Positions 48,230 to 60,852 of a DNA stretch of 64,000 bases are shown piece by piece. The notes beneath the pieces are model-generated. The model was not told the origin of the DNA. It saw nothing but the letters and a program-made list of their open reading frames with translations, and did not search any database. Every line of letters starts with the position of its first letter. Positions within the stretch are counted from its first letter, which is position 1. Both the position numbers and the translations under genes were made by a program. The stretch is from Epiperipatus broadwayi (lineage: Eukaryota > Onychophora > Udeonychophora > Euonychophora > Peripatidae), in contig JAQFVV010006273.1 of the NCBI GenBank assembly GCA_028023455.1, positions 620,001 through 684,000 of the forward strand, in the 5' to 3' direction.

Positions 48230-48850
48230 TTAAGTTGTAATTTGTGTGTGTTGGTTAATTTTGTAATATTTTTTTAGCAGTGGTATCCGTTTTCTTGATG
48301 TCAGAAAAACCATGACATCGTCCATGTATGCAATACATAAGATGTGGTGGGAAGTTCGGGGTATTAATATTCCCAGCAGATCTCTTTCTAATTGTTGTAG
48401 TAGAGGGTTTATATATAGATGAACAGCAGTGCAATGAGTGGTGAATCTTGTGCTATTGATTATGTGGGGGTAAATGATAGTGTGTTTTCCACTCAGTGTA
48501 ATGTGTATCTCTCTGTTGAGAAGTAGATTTGTAAAGGTATATAGTAGGGTGGAAGGGACGGTGGTATTGGCAAGCATGTCTATTAGCACTCCCATTGCAA
48601 CAGTCAAATGCACTCTGTATGTCTAACTGACCTATAACTGGTGCATATTCTTTCCCTGCTGAACTGCATCTTGTATTATTCTAAACATCAGTGCAGCTTG
48701 TGTTATTGAGGCTCCTTTTTTGGCATATTGTGCATCTGATATTTTTGGTAGAATGTGTTTTTCAATTTCATTTTTGATAATCTTCTCTAATATTTTGATG
48801 CTAAGTGGGTCCATTGATATAGATAGAAGATTAGTTAGATCTGATAGAAT
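48230..48850 (-). pseudogene. LINE copy 2, reverse transcriptase core
   Basis: 48814-48632 carries PLSIKILEKIIKNEI and QYAKKGASITQAALMF. 48613-48230 carries LCIAYMDDVMVFLTSRKRIP, with YMDD at 48328-48317. Each has a direct counterpart in the 33.5-34.4 kb copy. The strand carrying the first catalytic aspartate (expected near 48620) is interrupted by a stop. Confidence 0.8.
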
Positions 48851-49569
48851 TGTACTTTTTTTTATTAAATGGAACTAGTGCTATTGGATATAAACCCTTA
48901 ATATTATATATTTTCTGTAAAATGAAGTTGTCCATGTTACAAATGTATTGTTTGTAAATTGACTTACATGTGTTAGTACAAATGAAGGTATATGACTGGT
49001 TCCTGTGTGGCAGCCATTGGGTATTTTTTCTAGCATGTCAGTAAATTGTTGGATTTTGAAGTATTTATCTGTCTCTGGAGGTCCAAAATGATTGACTGCT
49101 GGTATGAATTGCTTATGCGTCTGTAGTTAGTGTTTGAAATGCTTAAATATTGGTTCCAGCATACTGTGTCCAACATACCCCTTCCCATCCACTTGAATTG
49201 CATGAGAACCTTTTTTTGTTTATGGATAACCTAAAGCCCATCTAATAAATTGGCGAGTCCATAAGTGTTGGTATGTAATTGCAAGACTTCTTTTTTTCAT
49301 CAGTATATATTCCTTTAATTGCAAACATTATTATTATATAACTGGATTAATTTTCTTATGTGGTGTTGATTATTGTGGATGGGGCTTGTAACTTATTTTT
49401 TTATGGAGTTCATCTGCTAGATTTATCGACTTAGAGGGTGGGGAAGTATATCTTGTGATATAATGTATATTAAATGATGCAATATTGAAGAATGACTGAT
49501 ATTTTTGAATGGGATCGAGGGGCATTTTATGAACTTCTGAAAATAGAAATTCTGTGGTAATTGATTGGA

Positions 49570-50270
49570 GTATCAGCTGAACTGTTTTTCTAGTTGGATA
49601 GTTGCTGTCCCAAACTCTGTGAAATTGATTGTAATCAATTGTGCAGCATGATCAGCAAATGGACATATATTAAGTTGATATTTAATTAAATGATGAAACA
49701 TTGGAGTATAATAACGGAGATATATTAATGTTGCATGCCTTCTATTATAGAGTGAAATTGAATTTTTGGTTAAAAACCTTTCTGCACTCATTAAAGGAAG
49801 GTTGATCAGATGCAACCATTTTTTGTTAAATTTTTCAAGGCTTAGATTGAAATCACCCATCATTATTGTTGGGCTTGAGGTGGTTGCCAGTTGTGAGTTT
49901 AAAGTGTGCATAATTTGTGTAATGATTCGGGATCCTGGAGGCACATATACAAAAATGATGTTGATTGTGGAAATTTAATGTTGAAATGTGATGATGAGAA
50001 GGTCTACATCTATATAAATAATTTTGAATGTTGAAAATAAGAATTTATTAATAAATATACCAGTCCCCACAGATGATGATGCAGTGTCTCATAAGAATGT
50101 CGAGAATCCTTGATTGAGTAAGATTGTTGCTGGATCTATTTTTGAACCACTGTAAATTTTTGTCTCCAGCACTCCAAGTATTTGTGGTTTAATTTGTCAA
50201 GTTGAAACAGTTGTGCTGGTAAATTAACACCCCAATCATTTAGTGCTGTGATTTTGACTTTCATTAAATC
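49570..50270 (-). pseudogene. LINE copy 2, APE endonuclease domain
   Basis: The open part (49944-49573) has TIMMGDFNLS (the GDFN box), HATLIYLRYYTP and FADHAAQLITI (SDH-like box). Upstream, out of frame, are GVLETKIYSGSKIDPATI (catalytic Glu) and IIFVYVPPGS. The order matches 32300-33070. Box 'IDL' has become 'IYL', so a catalytic-site residue is altered. The plus-strand frame at 49766-49978 is a shadow. Confidence 0.8.
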
Positions 50271-50299
50271 TTTGGTAGCTGTGTTACTTGTTCAGATTC

Positions 50300-51891
50300 T
50301 TTGTGGCAAAGATTAGAGGATTCCTCAGCCATATTGTGATTTTCAGACTCTATTATTGGCTTATATGTACTTGTTTCTTGTTCTGTTATGCCATTTTTGG
50401 TGTGAGTTGTATCATCATTGCATGTTTTCAATTTATTTTTGATTTTCTTTCTTATTATTGTATCTGTTGAAATGTTTTCAATTTCATATTTTCTAACGAT
50501 AATGAATAATCAATTATCATATCATCAGTTGAACTCATCATTTTTATATCAGTTTTAGGTTTCTTAGCTTGTTTTTTTCCTTGAAGTCTCCCTAGCTTTC
50601 TAAGATTTCACTTAATGCATTTGGTGGTATTAGTGTCTCCATTATTTCAATGTGTTTTATTTATAATGGAACCCCTTATGCTTTCTTGTAATTCTTGATC
50701 AATCTCTGGACTGTATACATTAATATTCCTTGTCTCATTTTGTTCTTTTTGTTTGATTTTTTGTTTCTGTACCACTTCAGACTTTCTCAAATTCATTATG
50801 TTGGCCATAGCATCTGAATTGTAATTCTCTGCTGTTTTATTTATCTGTCTTATTTTTAATTCTGATCAAATGTTCATTTGTAAGGTATCTAGTTTTCCAT
50901 CATTTTGTTTACTGATATTGTTACATTGCTGTATTGGTTAATGTGTGCTTTGATTTGCTTGGAATATGTCGATTGGGGCAATATGCAACTACATGATCCT
51001 ACTGTTTAAATACGTGGTACTGTGGCTTTAATCCTCTGATGAATATTATAAGCATTGCTTCTGGATCCAAAATTTGAGTTGATATAATATTTGGATCAGT
51101 GTCAGGATGGAGTTGCATTTTAAATTCATATGAATTTATCACTATTGGGATAGATGTTTCTTTTGTATACAGTATATTGTTTTAAATGTTATGACTTTGC
51201 TGAATGGTTGCATCATTTTTTGGAAGTCAATTACCTTATACTTCAAATAGGCATTCTTAATTATTCCAGTGATTGTATTGTAGTAATTTTGATCAATTGT
51301 AATTAAAGCATAGTTGCCAGGAGTTTTGATTTGGTTTTGAAATCTCTGTTTTTGATGTCATAAAATTCAAGTATTATGCATCTATCATTGGGATGTTTGG
51401 TGATTTGTTTAATCATATCCCAAAAACCATGCACAGAAATTGACTTTATAGTAATTGCCTCGGAAATTTATATGATATATTGCTGTCTGTTATTGCCAAT
51501 ATTAAAGATTTATCAGAAAAAAATCTCTTAAAAGTATTACCAGATATTTTGGGATTCGGGGTAGTCTGTATTTCTTCAGAACTCCAATTTTTTATTGTTG
51601 GGTTTTCAGCTTCCTGAGTTGTGAGCTCAAAATTATTTACATCATTAAGTGTTGGTATTCGATATTTTACATGATTTTGCGCTGAATTTTCATTACTCTT
51701 ATTTTCTTTTGTTTAAATTTAGATTGTAAAGGTGTTTGGAATGTTTATCAAGATTACAATTTGTGTAAATTATATCCTTTCTATTTTTTACTATGTCTGC
51801 AAACAATATAATCTTATATATATATATCTTTTTGCAAGTCATCATTGGATTTACCACCGTTGGAAAGGTCACGTGACCCTTCTGGCTCCAT
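50300..51891 (-). pseudogene. LINE copy 2, ORF1 remnant
   Basis: Begins MEPEGSRDLSNGGKSNDD at 51891 (minus). Further on are blocks aligning with the other copy's ORF1 domain, such as NPKISGNTFKRFFSDKS and EFKMQLHPDTDPNIISTQIL, then GLKPQYHVF...DHVVAYC, a knuckle with at least two cysteines replaced. The downstream charged region (50.3-50.9 kb) is rich in Lys/Asn/Gln codons but full of stops; the repeat units seen at 31046-32257 are not clear here. Confidence 0.65.
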
Positions 51892-52257
51892 ATTAATTAA
51901 TGCTTTATTAAAGTGAAATCAATTTATTATTTAATCAACCAATACTGTAAATTTCAAACCAATTATATTGAATTAATAATTTTAATCTTTGAATACTTTA
52001 CAGGGATATTTATGTGAAAGTAATGACTTATTGAAGCTTTTTAATTCAGACAAAGATGAAGCGAATTTATTTAACACTATTTGCCCAAGATCAATTTTGA
52101 TATTTTTTTAATTAAACAACATTCTGAATTTCAAAATCAAGTATATAAATAAAGAAATTTTTAGCAAACGAAGATCTGACAATAATTTTATTTTAAACTA
52201 ATGATTTTTTTGTAACCTTTTAACTAAGTTTAAGCTAGAGCATTTTTACTTGCAGCC

Positions 52258-52351
52258 GATGTGATGTGATGATGATGATGTGATGTATTGTAGCTTCTTC
52301 TTAAACGAAGTCAAGAATCTCTCAGCAATTATGCCCAGAGAAACCTGTTAG
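52258..52351 (-). repeat. Shared module, copy 2 (longest)
   Basis: The minus strand reads aacaggtttctctgggcata, attgctgagagattcttgac, ttcgtttaagaagaagctac, then aatacatcacatc with (atc)n repeats. It shares this with 55468-55543 and more briefly with 36838-36891. It lies directly beside the start of the 2-kb direct repeat, and I see no terminal repeats around it. Confidence 0.75.
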
Positions 52352-52362
52352 TTACTTAATTT

Positions 52363-54641
52363 TACACTTCCACGTTATTAAAAAAGTTATTACTGATGCG
52401 TTAAATACAAAAAAAAAAAACCAAACAAACAATATTTTTAATGTATTTAAAATGAATAATAAAGTTAGAATGTTTTTTTCATATAATGCAATTCATTTAT
52501 GCATTCATTCTCTGTCTTACCAGTGTTTTCTCTTAATCTTAGATCTCAATTGTTATTAGTAGTATGATCATTTATTCAAGATTTATTCAACTATATAAAA
52601 CATTTTATTACCTACAAGCTGATCTGTCCAGACTTAGGCAGAAAAACTACAGAATCCTTAAAATATTGAGTCTACCTTCGATGCATACTGTATTATCATT
52701 TACTATGAGAATTGATAAAGATGAGCAACTGATTTTATTAAATATTATCCTAATAGAGGAATGCACATTTTTTATTTATGAGGGGTCATATTTTGATAGA
52801 TAATCATTTTCTTAATGAACTTATCCCAGTTTTATCCTGTCATCTTCCATAAGCACTTACAGTATGTACCATGCTCATTTCATTGCAGAAAATCCTCCCA
52901 CCTCATTCTAACAACTATCTCGGTATCACAAAGATTACACCCATTTAACTATTCATCAGTTCTTCATGGTATTTTATATATACTATCCTGGAATTTTAAC
53001 TCACCTTCTCGTACAGTGTATTTAGCATTTAATATTCTATCAATTCTATAAAAATAATATAATATATTCTTCCCATGAAATAGTTTCGTATCTATATTTG
53101 CAATCAGGTCACAAAACAAATAATCTATTTTTTATTATTATTATCAATAAGATATTTTTTTAAATAAATGAGATCATGATATTGTCTTACATTAATGTTC
53201 ATTCTTTCTTGAACTCGGGTTTGAAGACATGTAGGTATCTGAACATTTCAGATTTTCCTCTCAATAGATAACTTTTAGATAAATGCTGGCTTTGGGTTGG
53301 TATTTTTAGATCTAGTGTTTGAAGCTACCCTAGTGCCACTCTGAGGAGTGCCAAAGCATGAAAACATGGTCAGAGGTTGGGGGGGGGGGGATTCCTGACA
53401 GAGATATTTTAAATGCTTTCTCTGGTTAAGCATTCATCACAAAGCTTGTTGAGCAATTGGCAATGCTCATTGTTTATATCTTACAAGCTTAAGACAATTG
53501 AGTCATGTGTTTATTATTCTTTTCTAAGAATCCTATCAGATTTTATTTATGATCACTAGTTCATGTCTCTTTTTTGTTAAATATGTTTTTATAATAATAA
53601 ATTTGAAACACCTTTTAATGTATTTTATCACACTTAATTTTCTAAAAAATGTATAATGGCTCAAAATATACAGCTTTCCACTCACACACTTTTATATTGT
53701 AACTCATAGGTACTCTCTTCCTATATTTAAGCATTTTTTTTTTTCTAACATGAAAAAATGATAATAAAATTTAATACTTTTAACATTATATACTAAATTG
53801 CACATATCAATTCTTTAAATCACTATTATGAAAATACTTTGTATGTATATTTTATATCAAACAAGAAAGATATTCCTTCTAAATTCTTTTATTCCTCCTT
53901 TGTTTTTGCTATCTTCATATATAAAATTATAAGATTTTTGAAATTCATTATTATATAAGAAAAATATTAGTAATAAATTTAAAATTAAAATCTTTTTTTT
54001 AAATCCATTTCCAGTTTTTATTTTAATATTACAATGTTTACCCTGTAAATGTTTACCATTCATGCGTTTGCATTTCTTCTCTCTTCATATTGCTAAAAGA
54101 CATGTATAGTTAAACAAAACATCAAACAACAAGCATAAATGACAGGACAAAATTTTAAATCAGATGCATTCTTCCTAGCTACTTTTAAAGTTGCATTGTA
54201 TATAATCTTGATCTTCAAAATCTACTACAAAAAGTTTGATGAATATTCTAAATAAATCTCCACTCTGCACAAATTTTTAAACATGTTCAAATAAGTCATC
54301 AATGGGTTTATTTTCTGATTTCTCTCTTTTTCTGTTATTCATTAGTCTTGTAAAAAAAATTATACACATATTGGATAATTCATTTAAATTTCTAGCTTGT
54401 AGTACATTTTAATCTCAGTTATCTTTGCTCATCTACCCTTAAAAGTTACACCGATTTTTTTTTTCTAAATACAAGTTAAACATTTTCTTCAGAATTTTGA
54501 AGAAAAAAAATATTTCTTACGAATCAATTGTTTAATTTAAAATGAAAATTACTTTATTTTTCATATATCCCTCATGACTAATTAACTATTTTTAATGTTC
54601 TATAAAATATTTCTATCAACTTTACAAATTTAGTTCTAGGA
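52363..54641. repeat. Direct repeat, copy A (unidentified 2-kb unit)
   Basis: Aligns with 60853-62791 over its whole length with many small gaps. Both start tacacttcca and end caaatttagttctagg. Shared landmarks include gctgatctgtccagacttag, 'cttcgatgcatact', 'atgaggggtcatattttg', 'atcagttcttca' and aacaaaacatcaaacaacaa. Copy A has extra sequence at about 53211-53504 that replaces 27 bp in copy B, including a run of twelve G (53379-53390). No protein or terminal repeats are recognised. It may be an unclassified transposon or a segmental duplication. Confidence 0.8.
53211..53504. other. Copy-A-specific block in the direct repeat
   Basis: About 290 bp absent from copy B, GC-richer than its surroundings, with agtgccactctgaggagtgc (a short inverted motif) and the G12 run. 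Edges show no clean target duplication. Confidence 0.5.
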
Positions 54642-54917
54642 ATTTTTAATCTGTTTTTCAAATTTAATCTATGATCAATAAAAATACTTAATTTAAAATA
54701 GATAAATGAATGGTTTCTTACATGACCACAGTTACATTTTTTTTTGAAGTAATATAGTTGTTTTCCCTTTATCATGGTTATCCTAGGCAAAATTAAAATA
54801 ACAACTTTGATTTTTCAAACTCCTTTGTGTTACTATCTTAGATAGAAGTAGACAATCAGAATTGGCAACCAGGTTGTAATGAAGATTAATTTACTCACTT
54901 CATAGTATTAATAATTA
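54642..54917. other. Spacer between direct repeat and MITE
   Basis: A minus frame (54790-54578) with a DHRLNLKNRLKIPR block crosses the repeat edge. It has a faint look of a retroelement protein but I cannot assign it. Confidence 0.35.
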
Positions 54918-55892
54918 CACCTGGGTCTCATTTTATGCGGATTATTTTAATCCGATTTTGAAGTTATGCGATTCATATTTCTTTTTAATATCTTTCATAT
55001 TTCACTATATTTATTAGATATCAATAAATTTAAATTATTAATAACTTATTTTGAATTGAAATACTTTTTTTTTTCAAAAATATAACGTTATATTAATAGC
55101 AGCTAATGTGAATATGGCCTGAAGCTGTATGAAAAAGAACTTAGATTCTATGTAAATAACCTATTTATACTAATGAGTAAATAATAATAATAATAATAGA
55201 TTTATACTTACATATAAAAATATCGCAATAAATATTCAAAAAATTTAAATTTTTAAAACATATTATATTATATATAACAGAAATAAATAATCTTTTAGAT
55301 TTTTAAAATAAAAAACAAAGATTTTATAAACTGAAAATAATCTTTCTAATGATAATGTTTTGATTGCGATATCATTTTTTTAATATAGAAACAGAAAACC
55401 ATTAACACAGCACAAGACCGAAAATGGTGCTAGCTGTATATCATATCACGAATAAAAATAAAGTGGCTTAACAGGTTTTTCTCTGCATAATTGCTGAGAG
55501 ATTCTTGACTTCATTTAAGAAGCCACAATACATCACATCACATTAAATCTGATTTCTTACCAGTTTACAAATGAACGCTAGCGGTAATGATTAAAATATG
55601 TATGAAAAATGTAAAATTAAATACTGTAGTAATAAAAAAAAGTAAAAAAAGCTTGTCTTGTATTAATATTTTTCAAATATTTGAAAATTTTTATTAGTCA
55701 TAATTTATTTGATTATTTTTTTAATGTGAATTTTAAAGTAATTTTTCTTTCTTCCTTTGCTTTTATGCGAATTTTGAAATTTACAGCACCTATCCCCCAT
55801 TTTTCAAGGTAAATTAAGTCTATTTTTGTGCGATTTTTTTTAATGCAGGTCTTCTGTGGAACCTATCTACCGCATAAAATGAGACCCAGGTG
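54918..55892. mobile_element. pogo/Tigger-like MITE with TA target duplication
   Basis: Perfect 23-bp inverted termini starting CACCTGGGTCTCATTTTATG, flanked by TA on each side (54916-54917, 55893-55894). The terminus and the internal 'ttatgcgatt'/'gtgcgattttt' blocks resemble Tigger-group ends (C-x-x-x-x-x-x-CTC-x-TTTTAT-GCG). At 975 bp it lacks transposase. The small open frames inside and across the right end (55820-56008, 55890-56081) are not genes. Contains shared module copy 3. Confidence 0.88.
55468..55543 (+). repeat. Shared module, copy 3 (inside the Tigger-like MITE)
   Basis: Reads ttaacaggtttttctctgca, taattgctgagagattcttg, acttcatttaagaagccaca, then atacatcacatcaca. It matches the 52.3-kb copy across about 75 bp. 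Confidence 0.75.
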
Positions 55893-55894
55893 TA

Positions 55895-57160
55895 CTTTAA
55901 AAAATATTTCATATCCTTAGATAGCTTTGTGAATATGATTTTTTTCTGCTTAAGACTTGAAATATTTTTAAGTTTTATAATTGTTTTCATGGAGAAAACA
56001 AAAATCAAGACTGCTATCTACTTTATAAGATTTTTTAAAAAAAAACTCTCACAGATCACCTGTATTTTTTTTCTTCATTAAAAATCCTTGGATAAAGTAA
56101 CATTAGAAAATTACTTGCTGGACTCTCATTGGTCAATTTCCCCAACCAACTTTTACAAGTTTTTAACTTAAATATTTTTTTCTATTTAGAATAATTGAAA
56201 TCAATAAATATTTTATAATGACATTAATTTAAATCACTTCTTTAAGATTAAAGTTTTAATTATAATTATGTTTTTAATAAATGATATTATTAATTGTTAA
56301 CAGATACTATGATTATGATAATTTTAAAATACATTATTATCCTGTAGTAAATAATTGTTTCTTCTTTCTTTAACTACAATTTTAGATCTTTACCACTTAA
56401 AGGAACAATGCATTAAATATAAATTAAGGTCAAATTTATAAGCAGCAGTTTTTATTTAGCTTGGCATCTATTGTATTAAGATTATATAGTAGATTATAAT
56501 ATAAGTGATTATAAATAACAACAATTATTAAATCTCTAAAGAATTCTCATTTTAATCTTTATGTATTAAGTCATTTATAACTGTTATACCCAAGTTTATA
56601 GTATTATTATTATTTTAATTTGAAATTTTAGAGCTATAATTTACATTTTATATACCATTCTTACCATGGATAACTGATCAAAAGGTTACAATGCCCATCC
56701 ACCATAAGAGACAAAATTTTGAATCTACTGTCTTCATTGAAGCTTTATTTAATATCAATTAGATTGGAAAATAGAGAAATAATAAAACTTTTTACTGCAT
56801 CATAAGAAACTATCCAGTTTATCTCCTATTTTAAGTACTATTTTGATTACATTAATTTTACCAATTCTACAATTACAGTTTATTACCAATTATCATTAAT
56901 GCTATCATTTATTTTGCTGATAGATATGGGATCAAATGCCAATCTTCTCTTCTGATAGTTACATTGGTTCAAATAAACCTTTTTTCTGAAAAATAGATTT
57001 CATTTTACATTGAATCATTACCTCTTCTATTAATGCCTGTTGATGAATGTTAGACAACTAAAGATATTCACCTATTTTGTGACAAATTTCATTTTGCACC
57101 TAACTTTATCAATAAACAACTTTTTATAAACTTATAATAAATTAGATAAAATCAGTTCAT
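55895..57160. other. AT-rich spacer
   Basis: Nothing recognised. It may include the degraded downstream part of the Gypsy-like element, but no pol motif is visible. Confidence 0.35.
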
Positions 57161-57449
57161 CATAGCTGGTCTTCAATTTACAGTGAATCATTTCCTGAAA
57201 AGAATTTCTCTTTCCACTATTATTATGTTTTTGTTTAAAACTAGAGAAATCATACAAATTTAGCCTTCGAGTACTCATTTTCATTTTGCAATAAAATTTT
57301 ATTATTCATTACTACAACTTCTTCACTATCCCTTAGTTCAAATAATAAGGCTAGATTAACAATAGGATTCAATTTTCACTTTATTTTATCATTCTCAATC
57401 AGTTTCTGATTGAGTAGATATTGATTATATATATTATTCTGATGTAGAA

Positions 57450-58662
57450 TATTTTTCATTTAATTTTTGACTCTGCAGATTTCCTCTTCATAATCAAATA
57501 AACTACCTACATTCATTTTCATTCTAGGTTTCATTTACAAGAAATCATATTATTTAATCTTTCCTTTCTCTCATCAAGAAATTTAAGGACTCTATCCCTT
57601 TTAAAATTAGTTTCTTTCTCACATACTATTTTCTCTTCTATTCAGAGAGATTATTCTTACCCTCTAAGATTTTCACCATTGTAGTATATTTATCGGTTTC
57701 TTTTGGAAACTCTTGCTATCTGTAATTTTCCCTTTTACGATACTCATATCTTCAAACATTTCCTTCTTAATTTCTTCTTTAAATTTACCAGAATTTAAAT
57801 TCTTTTTTCCACCCATCTCAATACGTTCTTTTCTAATATCCTATATTTAAGAATTAAGATTAGTGATATAACTAGTTATCTTTTCATTAAAAACTTTTAT
57901 TTTTTCTTCTAGTTGATCATTATAAATCTTTATTTTCTCTTTGAAGGGACAAAACCTCTCTTTATTATCTCCTTCATTATGAGTCAACATTTGACTTAAC
58001 TCACTTATTCTAATATTTATATCTTCACTTGCTCTTTTACAATTGCTATCTAAAACATCTCTATGTACCTTTAAATCTTTTTGAGTTAATTCATAGTACT
58101 CATGAATTTTATCATCTATCATTTCAACATTTTTCGCACTCAATAACTCCATTTTAAAATCCATATCCTCTCTTAATGGTTTTAAGTTCTTTTCATTCTT
58201 ATCAGATCCACCATCAAAAGTACTTTTCATGTTTTGAAGTTACTTCTAACATCATCCAAATTATTTTTCATTTCATCAAAATTATCATCTAACTTTTTGT
58301 TCATATCCTTTTTATTATCATCTAATTTTTTGTTCAACTCTATTCTAAATTTTAAGTTACCTACCTTCTCTTACTTCTTCTTTATTATCATCTAATTTTT
58401 TGTTCAACTCTACTCTAAATTTTAAGTTACCTTCTCTTATTTCTTATTTATTATCATCTAATTTTGTGTTTAACTCTACTCTAAATTCTAAGTTATTTTC
58501 TCTTATTCCTTCTTTATTACCATCTAATTTTTTATTCATTTCATCTTTCATATTATCAAATTTTTGATTCATAAATTCTATTAATATCTTCATATCAAAA
58601 TTGCTCTCTGAGCTCTTGAAACTTACAACTTCATCTAACTCTTTCTCTTTAGTACCACTCAT
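57450..58662 (-). pseudogene. Gypsy-like gag with coiled-coil repeats
   Basis: Starts MSGTKEKELDEVVSFKSSES at 58662. After about 35 residues it becomes a series of near-identical units (KKLDDNKE-x-x-REN-x-x-F-R-V-EL) encoded by a 65-70-bp DNA tandem repeat at 58260-58540. A further frame, 58230-57847 (127 codons), is rich in heptad-like Leu/Ile spacing (DKIHEYYELTQKDLKVHRDV, QLEEKIKVFNEKI). Beyond 57847 gag-like sequence continues with stops to about 57450. It resembles the coiled-coil, Lys/Glu/Asp-rich gag of some Gypsy elements. No knuckle, protease or pol follows, so this is a partial element. Confidence 0.6.
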
Positions 58663-59186
58663 TTTGTTATTGACTCAATATTCTTTTCCAATACTTAACT
58701 AATATTTCTTCATTATGACACTAGGCACCATTGCTGACTATCACTTCACAACCAACAATACCAAATTCTAGATTTTAATCCACTTATTTCCCAAGTTGCC
58801 ATTTAAATTCTTCTACTATTATTATTTCTTCTTCCATAATCACACTGGTCATAGCACATTAAATATTGAAACTGATTAATCAGAATACTTGCAACATTAA
58901 CTATCCAGATAATTTAATCACAAGAACATAAGTCACATACAATTTATTTTTAATTGAAAATTAAATAAATTCAATTTTTTACATGAATATAATTATTTAA
59001 TATTATAGTTTAATAATATCTACCATTCTACTATAAAGAATCAATGTCTATCCCTTTACAGATGTGAATTATAGGCTAACAAATTTTTTTAGCCAAAATC
59101 TATATCATCTTTCCTGTTCTAAGTGCTTGATATTATAAAACAATATTTATATAATCATTTAATATAACAATTAACTATGCAGAATC

Positions 59187-59206
59187 AGGGCCCGCATTGG
59201 GCACCA
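59187..59206 (-). other. Candidate primer-binding site of the Gypsy-like element
   Basis: The minus strand reads tggtgcccaatgcgggccc, close to the TGG-x-GCCCAA-x-G-x-GGGC form seen at Gypsy/retrovirus primer sites. It lies about 530 nt upstream of the gag start at 58662 and directly beside the putative LTR. Confidence 0.6.
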
Positions 59207-59207
59207 A

Positions 59208-59420
59208 ACCCCCCTTAACTATGTAACTTTCCATTCTAGTTCAATCAACACACCACTCTAACTTACCCTACCTTCTTTATTGTACACCTATCATACTAGC
59301 TGAAAAATAAACCATCAAGTATAACAATAAAGTATAAGACTCTTTATAGGGCTTGAACCTTGCTAAATATTTAAACATAAGATAGACTTCAGGATGATTA
59401 CAAAGAGGGTGGTTTTAACA
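59208..59420 (-). repeat. Putative 5' LTR (partial) of the Gypsy-like element
   Basis: On the minus strand this contains a TATA-like ctataaagagtc (about 59353-59342), then a polyadenylation-like aataaagaag, before reaching the primer site. No second LTR was found in the window, so the outer edge is unknown. Confidence 0.4.
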
Positions 59421-60852
59421 TTGATAAATATAGAAAATACACTCCACAATGGCAATGCTATTGTGACAATTCTACTACTATCCTATTATAATCATTAGGA
59501 AAGCTCCCACAACAAGCAATGACTAATGTAATATTTCACTTAAATAATGAAATAACTACTCTTCTACAATTTAAGAATCCTAAAAATAAATACAACCAAA
59601 TTACATTAACTTAAAATAATTGATGTTATCCTATGGCTATCTCAGGGATCATAAATATTCTATTGTAAAATCTAATACAACAATTAGATTGATAATTAAA
59701 TAATTGAATTGCAAGAGGTATTTTACTGGGATCCAACCAATTGATAAAAACATATTTACTATTACAAACCTTGATTAACCTCCTATTGCAAACTTAATCT
59801 TACTATAATAATAAGACATGGAAATTAACACTCATTATCTACTCCTTACCATCCCTTAAATAATTTAATCTACTTGTCCTAAGATTTATTTTCATACTTA
59901 TGTTAACAAGAATTATTCTAAAATACTTATTTTCTTATAATCAAAGCTTCATCACACCATTATTATCTACCAAGTCTAATTCAATGAAATACATCTCATA
60001 ATTAGTTAGCATTCACCCACTGTAATTAACTCCTTCAGAATTACAAATCTTAAAATATATTTGGTTAGTAACTTGTACTCTGAAATTGTATAATATTTTT
60101 AAATTATGATATAACATATATTTCAACTTAAATTACAAAATTAGAAGGTGATTCTCAGACATATTGCTAATTTTTATTATATGCTCTCCATTTTGTAATA
60201 TTTAATAGTATTTTTCATTTGGCTCTTCAAAATTCTTTTGCATCTAATAAAAATATGAAGTAGCATAAGCTTTCTTTAATATAATTATAATTTAAAGCAA
60301 TTGATAGTTAATGTATTAATTATAAACTTCTAAGCATAGTTTCTCAAATGAGGGATGTAATCATAATTTGGTATGTATAATTTTATGTAGATAATGTGCT
60401 TTATTGATATGACCTTGTGATGGAAATGACTCTCAGATGCAATAAAATTATAATGCTAATGTTTAAAGCAAAATATTCATTTATTTTCAACACTAAGAAT
60501 AAATAACAAACAATTATACATATAAAGTTAAATACTTCATTAACAATAAAAAAATAAGCATTAAACTGTTTTACATTGATAGCAAATTATTTACATTCTT
60601 TACAAGTACATAATGGTTATTATATAAAATTAACCCTTCCCTTAGTTTGTCTTTCAGTTCTTTTGAAATTATGAATTTATTATTTTTATTATGTATGCTT
60701 TCATACTAATCTGATATATTTATATCATTCACAAGTTAACTGGGATCTTCACAATCATTTTCCATATTACCTGATATTTTGTAATTCCCAATATATTGAT
60801 CATTTTGTAATAGTTAAATTATATTTTATTTTTTAAATTTGATTTAAAATAT
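59421..60852. other. AT-rich spacer
   Basis: May include the rest of the LTR. No gene or RNA recognised. Confidence 0.35.

Larger units (their letters stand above)
46452..51895 (-). mobile_element. Older minus-strand copy of the main LINE
   Basis: The 3' end (46480) is ttgatcaataaagtttatta on the minus strand, matching the copy at 35.76 kb, followed by an ATT/ATC array (46452-46479). Going up the minus strand: C-terminal region (47636-48117), reverse transcriptase (48230-48850), APE endonuclease (49570-50270) and ORF1 (50300-51891). Many more stops and shifts than the 29.8-kb copy, so it is older. The 5' end beyond the ORF1 ATG does not match the other copy's leader. A hairpin insertion lies at 46817-46935. 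Confidence 0.85.
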
